Of a stretch of DNA of 64,000 nucleotides, positions 58,106 to 64,000 are shown one piece after another. Both the position numbers and the translations under genes were made by a program. Position 1 is the stretch's first letter; every line of letters begins with the position of its first letter. The stretch is from positions 124,001 through 188,000 of the forward strand of contig NZ_MKZO01000058.1 in NCBI RefSeq assembly GCF_001941965.1. Reading direction: 5' to 3'. Source of the DNA: Pseudomonas putida (lineage in GTDB: Bacteria; Pseudomonadota; Gammaproteobacteria; Pseudomonadales; Pseudomonadaceae). The notes beneath the pieces are model-generated. The model saw nothing but the letters and a program-made list of their open reading frames with translations. It made no database searches and had not been told where the DNA came from.

Positions 58106-59536
58106 TTACCCGTGCTTCGCTTCTTCTCCCAGCAGACGAATGGCGTTCTCCCCGACCTTGCGCACCGCCGCCTCGATGGTCGGGGTCGGCTGGGCCGCGT
58201 AGTTCATGCGCAGGCAGTTGCGGTGCTTGCCCGAGGCGGAAAAGATGCTGCCCATGGCGATCTGTACGCCCTGGTCGAGCAACAGACGATTCAGTTTCAG
58301 GGTGTCGCAGGCCTCCGGCAGCTCGACCCAGAGCAGGAAGCTGCCCTGGGGCCGGCTGACCCGGGTGCCTTCGGGGAAGTAGCGGGTCACCCAGTCGATC
58401 ATCTGGTCGCGCCCGCGCTGGTACTGGCTGCGCATGCGCCGCAGGTGCGGCTGGTAGTGGCCGGCCTCGATGAAGTCGGCGATCGCCAGTTGCGGCTGCG
58501 TCGCGGTGCTGCCGGTGCTGATGTACTTCATGTGCAGCACTCGCTCCAGGTAACGACCCGGCGCGACCCAGCCGACCCGCAGGCCCGGGGCCAGGGTCTT
58601 GGAGAAGGAACTGCAGAGCAGGACGCGTCCGTCATCGTCGAAGGATTTGATCGTGCGCGGGCGTGGGTAGGTGTAGGCCAGGTCGCCATACACGTCGTCC
58701 TCGAGGATCGCCACGTCGAAGCGCTGGGCCAGGCTGAGCAGGGCGCGCTTGCGCGCTTCCGGCATGATGTAGCCGAGCGGGTTGTTGCAGCTCGGCGTCA
58801 CCTGGATCAGCTTGATCGGCCATTGTTCCAGGGCCAGCTCCAGGGCTTCGAGGCTGATGCCGGTGAGCGGGTCGGTGGGGATTTCCATGGCCTTCATGCC
58901 CAGGCCCTTGAGGGTCTGCATGGCGCCGTGGAAGCTCGGCGAGTCCACCGCGACGATGTCCCCCGGCTCGCACACCGCGCGAATGCTGGCCGACAGTGCC
59001 TCATGGCAGCCGGTGGTGATCACCAGGTCGGCGGCGTCGATGGTGCAGCCGGAGTCGAGCATCAGCCGCGCCACCTGCTCGCGCAGGGCCTGGGTGCCGC
59101 TGATGGTGTCGTAATACAGGCCGGGCATGTCCTGCCGCCGGCTGAGCTGGGCGAGGCTGCGCAGCAAGGGTTTCAGGGTCGGGCTGTTGACGTCGGGCAT
59201 GCCCCGGCCGAGCTGGACGATGTCCTTGCGCGGGACGCTGCGGATCAGCTCCACCACGTGTTCCCATTGGGAGATATCCACAGGCCGCTGTGCCGGTCGG
59301 CCGACTGCCGGCAGGGCGGGCAGGGTGCGGTTTTGCGGGACGAAATAGCCGGATTTCGGGCGCGGTGCGACCAGGCCGTTGTCTTCCAGCAGGCGGTAGG
59401 CCTGTTGCACCGTGCTCAGGCTGACCCCGTGCTCCAGGCTCAGGGCGCGGACCGATGGCAGACGGTCCCCGGGACGGTAAAGGCCCTGTTCGATACGGGC
59501 ACCGAGCAGCTCGGCGAGGTTGACGTACAGGGTCAT
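58106..59536 (-). CDS. MocR-type regulator (GntR domain fused to aminotransferase-like domain)
   Basis: A 476-residue fusion. Residues 1-75 form a GntR winged helix: QGLYRPGDRLPSVRALSLEHGVSLSTVQQAYRLLEDNGLVAPRPKSGYFV. The rest is a fold-type I aminotransferase domain with PLP Lys in SSFSKTLAPGLRVGW (about residues 315-329) and the Asp in ILEDDVYGDL. MocR proteins use PLP with an amino acid as signal. It is divergent from the small DUF1127 gene, 180 bases away, its probable target. ATG 59536 is taken because it starts the GntR fold. Confidence 0.88.
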   Translation of the reverse strand: MTLYVNLAELLGARIEQGLYRPGDRLPSVRALSLEHGVSLSTVQQAYRLLEDNGLVAPRPKSGYFVPQNRTLPALPAVGRPAQRPVDISQWEHVVELIRSVPRKDIVQLGRGMPDVNSPTLKPLLRSLAQLSRRQDMPGLYYDTISGTQALREQVARLMLDSGCTIDAADLVITTGCHEALSASIRAVCEPGDIVAVDSPSFHGAMQTLKGLGMKAMEIPTDPLTGISLEALELALEQWPIKLIQVTPSCNNPLGYIMPEARKRALLSLAQRFDVAILEDDVYGDLAYTYPRPRTIKSFDDDGRVLLCSSFSKTLAPGLRVGWVAPGRYLERVLHMKYISTGSTATQPQLAIADFIEAGHYQPHLRRMRSQYQRGRDQMIDWVTRYFPEGTRVSRPQGSFLLWVELPEACDTLKLNRLLLDQGVQIAMGSIFSASGKHRNCLRMNYAAQPTPTIEAAVRKVGENAIRLLGEEAKHG

Positions 59537-59716
59537 GCTGCGTACTCCGGGGACAGGCTGTGGGAAATAACCAGTACAGATTTCGGAAAAATACAGCATT
59601 CAGAGAGGAAACGTAGAAATCTGTATGAAGAAAATTCTGACAGGTTGAATCTGTAACGAGTTTTCCTACACGCGCATTCTTTCTACACGGTTTACCAACC
59701 CTGGAGGAAAGACGCG

Positions 59717-59947
59717 ATGAACGGCCTGAGCGATGTGCGCTTGAAACTGTATGGCAGCGAAGTGGAGCGGGCGCAGCGTGACGCCCGGCTGCGCGGGCCA
59801 TGGTTTTTGGGCACCCTGCGCTTGTGGCGGCATCGCTGGGAAACGCGGCAGGCCCTGCTGGAACTGACGCCTGCGCAGTTGAAGGATATCGGGTTGAGCA
59901 AGGTGGATGCGGTGGAGGAGGGGTTGAAGCCGTTCTGGCGGGAGTGA
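59717..59947 (+). CDS. DUF1127 small protein
   Basis: A 76-residue basic protein. The C-terminal segment LRLWRHRWETRQALLELTPAQLKDIGLSKVDAVEEGLKPFWR is the DUF1127 signature (YjiS-like). Some proteins of this family bind RNA and affect phosphate or carbon responses in alphaproteobacteria; the role in Pseudomonas is unknown. Residues 1-30 are rich in Arg/Lys. CTGGAGG lies upstream. It is the first gene on the side opposite the MocR regulator. Confidence 0.85.
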   Translation: MNGLSDVRLKLYGSEVERAQRDARLRGPWFLGTLRLWRHRWETRQALLELTPAQLKDIGLSKVDAVEEGLKPFWRE

Positions 59948-59963
59948 CGTCTTGTGATGTTTT

Positions 59964-60053
59964 TGATGGCCTCATCGCTGGCAAGCCAGCTCCCACAGGT
60001 TCAGCGGCGCCGCAGACACTGTGGGAGCTGGCTTGCCAGCGATGAGGCCATCA
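59964..60053. repeat. REP inverted pair, GTGGGAG-inside layout
   Basis: TGATGGCCTCATCGCTGG... and its near-perfect complement flank a loop reading TTCAGCGGCGCCGCAGACA. Found between the convergent DUF1127 and oxidase genes. Confidence 0.9.
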
Positions 60054-60068
60054 GCAACACAGAAGGGC

Positions 60069-61346
60069 TCAGACCAGCGCCTTGAACCGATGCCACAACA
60101 TCCCCAACGCCAGCAACGGCGAGCGCAAATGCTTCCCGCCCGGGAAGGTGATATGCGGCACCTGGGCAAACAGATCGAAACGCCCACTCTCCCGCCCGCT
60201 GATCGCTTCACCCAGCAAGCGCCCCGCCAGGTGCGTGGCATTCAGGCCATGCCCGGCATAGGCCTGGGCGTAATACACATTGGGCTGCTCGCGCAGGCGG
60301 CCGATCTGCGGCAGGCGGTTGGCGCCGATGCCGATCATCCCGCCCCACTGGAAGTCGATGCGCACATCCGCCAGTTGCGGGAACACCTTGAGCATCTTCG
60401 GGCGCATGTAGGCGCCGATATCCTGCGGATCCCGACCCGAGTAATGGCAGGCACCGCCGAACAGCAGGCGGCGGTCGGCGGAGAGGCGGAAGTAATCCAC
60501 CGTCACCCGCTGGTCGCACACCGCCATGTTCTGCGGCAGCAGTTGCCGGGCACGCGCTTCGTCCAGCGGCTCGGTGGCGATGATGTAGCTGCCCGCCGGG
60601 AGCACCCTGCCGCCCAGCTCGGGGTTCAGGTCATTGAGGTAGGCGTTGCAGCACAGCACCAGGGTGTTGGCGCGGACCGAGCCCTGGACGGTGTGGACCT
60701 TGACCTCGGGTCCGTAGTCGATGCGGGTGACGGCGGACTGTTCGAAAATCCGCACGCCCAGGCCACTGGCGACGGCCGCCTCGCCCAACGCCAGGTTGAG
60801 TGGATGCAGGTGGCCCGAGCCCATGTCGATCAGGCCGCCAGCGTACTGGTCCGAACCGATCACGCTGTGCATCTGCTCCGGCGGCACCAGGCGCAGTTCG
60901 TGGCGGTAGCCGAGGGCGCGCAGGGCTTCGGCGTCTTCGGCGAAACCTTCATATTCCCGGGGTTTGTTGGCCAGGTCGCAATAGCCCCAGGTCAGGTCGC
61001 AGGCAATATTGTGGCGCTCGATCCGCTGGCGGACGATTTCCACCGCTTCCAGGCCCATCAGCTTCATCTGTTGCACGCCTTCGGCACCGATCACCGGCGC
61101 GAACTGCTCGAGACCGTGGCCGACCCCGCGAATCAACTGCCCACCATTGCGCCCGCTGGCGCCCCAGCCGACCTTGCGCGCTTCCAGCAGGATCACGCTG
61201 AAGCCGCGCTCGGCCAGTTCGATGGCGGTGTTCAGGCCGGAGTAACCGCCGCCGACCACACAGACGTCGCAACGCTGCTCACCGTCCAGCCGCGGGTAGT
61301 CCGGCTGTGGGACGCTGCTGGCGGCGTAGTAGGAGGCGGTGTGCAT
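60069..61346 (-). CDS. Gamma-glutamylputrescine oxidoreductase-like FAD enzyme (PuuB-like)
   Basis: A 425-residue DAO-family FAD oxidase. The dinucleotide motif CVVGGGYSGLNTAIELAERG is at about residues 29-48, followed by GWGASGRNGGQLIRG (60-74), typical of PuuB/OrdL. The C-terminal part has GGMIGIGANRLPQIGRL and YAQAYAGHGLNATHLAGR. PuuB oxidises gamma-glutamylputrescine to the aldehyde that an aldehyde dehydrogenase then uses. Here it is separated from the puuA cluster by 22 kb. Related oxidases of other amines cannot be excluded. Confidence 0.85.
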   Translation of the reverse strand: MHTASYYAASSVPQPDYPRLDGEQRCDVCVVGGGYSGLNTAIELAERGFSVILLEARKVGWGASGRNGGQLIRGVGHGLEQFAPVIGAEGVQQMKLMGLEAVEIVRQRIERHNIACDLTWGYCDLANKPREYEGFAEDAEALRALGYRHELRLVPPEQMHSVIGSDQYAGGLIDMGSGHLHPLNLALGEAAVASGLGVRIFEQSAVTRIDYGPEVKVHTVQGSVRANTLVLCCNAYLNDLNPELGGRVLPAGSYIIATEPLDEARARQLLPQNMAVCDQRVTVDYFRLSADRRLLFGGACHYSGRDPQDIGAYMRPKMLKVFPQLADVRIDFQWGGMIGIGANRLPQIGRLREQPNVYYAQAYAGHGLNATHLAGRLLGEAISGRESGRFDLFAQVPHITFPGGKHLRSPLLALGMLWHRFKALV

Positions 61347-61459
61347 GGGCGTCGTCCTGCGGCAGTGAGAGGTGAAGGCGGGCAGCATAGGCGGTGCTTC
61401 CGGGGGCAGGCAACCGTCGGGCAAAATAGCGGCTTTCTTTCCTTTGGCGGTTCCGTTTC

Positions 61460-61813
61460 ATGGCCTGCAACAGTCACAAAATCCGTTTTCTGCGTGAGCA
61501 GATTCCGTCCTTCGAGTGCGTGCCGGGCTGTCATGACTGCTGTGGACCGGTGACCACCTCGACCGAGGAAATGGCCCGGCTGCCGCGCAAGAGTGCCGAG
61601 GAGCAGGAAGCGGCGCTGGCCGAGCTGAACTGTGTACACCTGGGGCCGCAGGGCTGCACGGTGTATGAGGAGCGGCCGATGATCTGCCGGTTGTTCGGGA
61701 CTACGCCGCGCCTGCCGTGTCCGCGGGGGCGGGGGCCGGAGGAGATGATCGATCCGGGGGCGGAGCGGTTGGTGCATCAGTTTATTGCGACTACCCGGCA
61801 GGTGCTTGTGTGA
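61460..61813 (+). CDS. YkgJ family cysteine-cluster protein
   Basis: A 117-residue protein with eight cysteines arranged CVPGCHDCC, then C near 57, CTVYEERPMICRLFGTTPRLPC. This is the YkgJ/CxxCxxCC signature, thought to hold a metal or iron-sulfur centre. Function is not established. Short and uncharged otherwise. The stop is followed by a REP pair. Confidence 0.82.
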   Translation: MACNSHKIRFLREQIPSFECVPGCHDCCGPVTTSTEEMARLPRKSAEEQEAALAELNCVHLGPQGCTVYEERPMICRLFGTTPRLPCPRGRGPEEMIDPGAERLVHQFIATTRQVLV

Positions 61814-61820
61814 AGGCTTA

Positions 61821-61905
61821 GGGCCTCATCGCTGGCAAGCCAGCTCCCACAGTGATCGCGTGCACCGCCGAACCTGTGGGAGCTGGCTTGCCAGCGATGA
61901 GGCCC
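61821..61905. repeat. REP inverted pair, GTGGGAG-inside layout
   Basis: GGGCCTCATCGCTGGCAAGCC and its complement surround a loop reading GTGATCGCGTGCACCGCCGA. Between convergent ykgJ-like and Lrp genes. Confidence 0.9.
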
Positions 61906-61911
61906 TCAAGA

Positions 61912-62400
61912 TCAATCCGGAATCGGCAGGTTCAAACTTTCCTTCACCTCTTCCATCACGATATAGCTCTTCGACTCCCGCACATGCGGCAGCTTGAGCA
62001 GGATGTCCCCCAGCAACTTGCGATACGACGCCATCTCGGAAATCCGTGCCTTCACCAGATAGTCGAAGTCCCCCGAGACCAAATGGCATTCCAGCACATG
62101 CGGCAGCTTGAGCACCGCCCGGCGGAACTCCTCGAAGGTGTCCCCCGACTTGTAGTCCAGGCTGATTTCGACGAACACCAGCAGGCTGCCCTTGAGGTGC
62201 TGCGGATTGAGCCGGGCGTTGTAGCCCATGATGATGCCTTCGCGCTCCAGGCGGCGGACCCGCTCGGTGCACGGGGTGGTCGACAGGCCGACCTTCTCCC
62301 CCAGTTCAGTAAAGGAAATACGCCCGTCGCTCTGCAGTATCCGGAGGATATTGCGGTCGATCTTGTCCAGCTCGCGCTTGCTCTGGTGCTGGGTTCTCAT
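61912..62400 (-). CDS. Lrp/AsnC family regulator (DadR-like)
   Basis: A 162-residue feast/famine regulator. The helix-turn-helix spans about residues 11-60 (LDKIDRNILRILQSDGRISFTELGEKVGLSTTPCTERVRRLEREGII). The C-terminal RAM ligand domain contains LVFVEISLDYKSGDTFEEFRRAVLKLPHVLECHLVSGDFDYLVKARI. Position divergent from dadA is the standard Pseudomonas arrangement, where the regulator activates D-alanine catabolism on binding alanine. Length is typical. Confidence 0.9.
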   Translation of the reverse strand: MRTQHQSKRELDKIDRNILRILQSDGRISFTELGEKVGLSTTPCTERVRRLEREGIIMGYNARLNPQHLKGSLLVFVEISLDYKSGDTFEEFRRAVLKLPHVLECHLVSGDFDYLVKARISEMASYRKLLGDILLKLPHVRESKSYIVMEEVKESLNLPIPD

Positions 62401-62432
62401 AGTGGATGCCCCTTTGTAAAAGCCGACTTTGC

Positions 62433-62444
62433 CGAGAATTCTCG
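62433..62444. promoter_or_regulatory. Palindrome in the dadR-dadA promoter region
   Basis: CGAGAATTCTCG is a perfect 12-base palindrome about 110 bases before dadA and 33 bases before dadR. Its AATT centre fits an Lrp-type site, so it is a candidate DadR operator. Confidence 0.4.
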
Positions 62445-62555
62445 CCAAATATAGGTTTTTATATAGTGAAATGCACTGCCTCGAGTTTTTTACACTGCGC
62501 CCATTCATGCCATTCACAAAAATTGTGGCGGTGCGCCGCCTCGAGGGATAACAAC

Positions 62556-63857
62556 ATGCGCGTTCTGGTACTCGGTAGCGGTGTGATCGGAACCGCCAGT
62601 GCCTACTATCTGGCCCGGCAAGGTTTCGAAGTCGTGGTGGTCGACCGTCAGCCGGCGGTGGCCATGGAAACCAGTTTCGCCAACGCCGGCCAGGTGTCGC
62701 CAGGTTATGCCTCGCCCTGGGCCGCCCCGGGCGTGCCGCTGAAAGCCATCAAGTGGCTGCTGCAGCGCCACGCTCCGCTGGCGATCAAGGCCACCGGCGA
62801 TGTCGACCAGTACCTGTGGATGGCGCAGATGCTGCGCAACTGCACCGCCAACCGCTACGCGGTGAATAAGGAGCGCATGGTCCGCCTGTCCGAGTACAGC
62901 CGCGACTGCCTCGACGAACTTCGCGCCGAAACCGGCATCGCCTACGAAGGCCGCAGCCTCGGCACCACCCAGCTGTTCCGCACCCAGGCCCAGCTCGACA
63001 ACGCCGCCAAGGACATCGCCGTCCTCGAACAGGCCGGCGTGCCCTACGAACTGCTGGACCGCGAAGGCATCGCCCGGGTCGAGCCGGCCCTGGCCAATGT
63101 GTCCGATATCCTCGCCGGTGCCCTGCGCCTGCCCAACGACCAGACCGGCGACTGCCAGCTGTTCACCACCCGCCTGGCGGAGATGGCGCGCAACCTGGGC
63201 GTCGAATTCCGCTTCGGCCAGAACATCCAGCGCCTCGACTTCGCCGGCGACCGCATCAATGGCGTGTGGATCGACGGCAAGCTGGAAACTGCCGACCGCT
63301 ACGTGCTGGCCCTGGGCAGCTACTCGCCGCAACTGCTCAAGCCGCTGGGCATCAAGGCCCCGGTGTACCCGCTCAAGGGCTACTCGCTGACCGTGCCGAT
63401 CACCAACCCGGACATGGCCCCGACCTCGACCATTCTTGACGAGACCTACAAGGTCGCCATCACCCGCTTCGACAACCGCATCCGCGTCGGCGGCATGGCC
63501 GAGATCGCCGGTTTTGACCTGTCGCTGAACCCGCGTCGGCGCGAAACGCTGGAGATGATCGTCAACGATCTTTATCCTCTGGGCGGCAATCTGCGCGAGG
63601 CCGAGTTCTGGACCGGCCTGCGCCCGACCACTCCGGACGGTACGCCGATCGTCGGCGCGACCGCGTTCCGCAACCTGTTCCTCAATACTGGTCATGGCAC
63701 CCTCGGCTGGACCATGGCATGCGGCTCGGGCCGCCTGCTGGCCGACCTGATGGCGCGCAGAAAGCCGCAGATCAGCGCCGAAGGGCTCGACATTTCCCGT
63801 TACGGACACACTCAGGAGACCGCCAAGCATGGCAATCCAGCGCCAGCTCACCAATGA
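62556..63857 (+). CDS. D-amino acid dehydrogenase small subunit DadA
   Basis: A 433-residue FAD membrane-associated enzyme that oxidises D-alanine and other D-amino acids to oxo acids. The dinucleotide motif VLVLGSGVIGTASAYYLARQGFEVVVVDRQ is at residues 3-32. SFANAGQVSPGYASPWAAPG (about 44-63) is the DadA signature; GLRPTTPDGTPIVG and NTGHGTLGWTMACGSGRLLADL close the FAD domain. It starts after GAGGGATAAC. The stop overlaps the following RidA gene by 29 bases. Confidence 0.97.
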   Translation: MRVLVLGSGVIGTASAYYLARQGFEVVVVDRQPAVAMETSFANAGQVSPGYASPWAAPGVPLKAIKWLLQRHAPLAIKATGDVDQYLWMAQMLRNCTANRYAVNKERMVRLSEYSRDCLDELRAETGIAYEGRSLGTTQLFRTQAQLDNAAKDIAVLEQAGVPYELLDREGIARVEPALANVSDILAGALRLPNDQTGDCQLFTTRLAEMARNLGVEFRFGQNIQRLDFAGDRINGVWIDGKLETADRYVLALGSYSPQLLKPLGIKAPVYPLKGYSLTVPITNPDMAPTSTILDETYKVAITRFDNRIRVGGMAEIAGFDLSLNPRRRETLEMIVNDLYPLGGNLREAEFWTGLRPTTPDGTPIVGATAFRNLFLNTGHGTLGWTMACGSGRLLADLMARRKPQISAEGLDISRYGHTQETAKHGNPAPAHQ

Positions 63858-64000
63858 CCGCATGAGCCAGATCGTCGCCCACAACGGCACCCTGTACCTC
63901 GCGGGCCAGGTGGGCAACGACATGAACGCCGGGATCGAACAGCAGACCCGGGAAACGCTGGGCAATATCGAGCGCTTGCTGGACCTGGCTGGCACCGACA
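63829..64000 (+). CDS. RidA family protein, partial at window end
   Basis: Only the first 57 codons are present: MAIQRQLTNDRMSQIVAHNGTLYLAGQVGND is the start of a YjgF/RidA domain. The ATG lies inside the dadA coding region (29-base overlap), so translation is coupled. In Pseudomonas the dad operon carries such a gene between dadA and alanine racemase dadX. It probably removes the imine made by DadA. The 3' part is outside the window. Confidence 0.88.
   Translation, partial: MAIQRQLTNDRMSQIVAHNGTLYLAGQVGNDMNAGIEQQTRETLGNIERLLDLAGTD

Noticed and set aside
13..61905. REP pairs considered as a CRISPR array
   Set aside because: The copies are palindromic, scattered singly over 62 kb and not separated by unique spacers of constant length. 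No cas genes are present.

Overview
The window is 64 kb of GC-rich chromosome from a fluorescent-group Pseudomonas. This is a judgement from gene content and order (pst-phoU with phoBR, rubA-rubB-hupA-HDOD-recG-oxyR, spoT-rpoZ, gmk-yicC-rph-crc-pyrE, argB-algC-dut-coaBC-radC-rpmBG, dadR-dadA) and from ten copies of the short palindromic REP repeat typical of the P. putida/P. fluorescens lineages. I see no rRNA, tRNA, prophage, insertion sequence or CRISPR. The DNA is almost entirely core chromosome, packed with about 65 genes.

Layout. 1-3.1 kb: aldose-1-epimerase-like protein, acyl-CoA thioesterase and an MFS transporter. 3.2-10.2 kb: high-affinity phosphate uptake, pstS-pstC-pstA-pstB-phoU, with Pho boxes before pstS and again before pstC. 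10.3-16 kb: a response regulator with an unusual C-terminal domain, an M23 peptidase, a CBS/CorC membrane protein and phoBR with its own Pho box. 16-20.5 kb: a small secreted protein, ubiCA, the rubredoxin/rubredoxin-reductase pair, HU and a small SCP2-like protein. 20.6-27.4 kb: HDOD protein, recG, oxyR and the exbB-exbD-tonB operon. 27.6-32.2 kb: epimerase-like protein, lipoprotein, ridA, spoT and rpoZ.

32.4-38.9 kb: a putrescine (gamma-glutamyl pathway) cluster, with LysR regulator, gamma-glutamylputrescine synthetase, aldehyde dehydrogenase, gamma-glutamyl-GABA hydrolase and an APC permease. It sits between gmk and rpoZ, which are neighbours in many gammaproteobacteria. 38.9-43 kb: gmk, yicC, rph, crc, pyrE. 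43-44.8 kb: a three-gene lipoprotein operon (CsgG-like, DUF4810-like, DUF799/GNA1162-like). 45-50 kb: coaBC-dut-algC-argB and radC. 50-53.5 kb: peptide-type ABC binding protein, rpmB-rpmG, two tandemly duplicated small I78-inhibitor-like genes and a cupin. 53.7-61.8 kb: a second aldehyde dehydrogenase closely related to the one at 35 kb, an MFS transporter, a phospholipase-D-type lipoprotein, a MocR regulator divergent from a DUF1127 gene, a PuuB-like oxidase and a YkgJ-type cysteine-cluster protein. 61.9-64 kb: Lrp-type regulator, dadA and a RidA gene cut by the window edge.

Two physiological themes dominate. The first is phosphate homeostasis: PstSCAB imports phosphate, PhoU/PhoR/PhoB sense and respond, and three Pho boxes with the same geometry mark the autoregulatory loop. 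The second is amine and amino-acid catabolism: putrescine to GABA by the gamma-glutamyl route, split over two loci 22 kb apart, plus D-alanine oxidation.

I found no clearly new defence or biosynthetic system. The points most worth following are the arrangement of repeats (one REP unit in two opposite inverted layouts, and a second repeat family inside both phosphate operons), the tandem I78-like units duplicated with their promoter region, the regulator beside phoU with a degenerate PilZ-like tail, and the MocR/DUF1127 pair.
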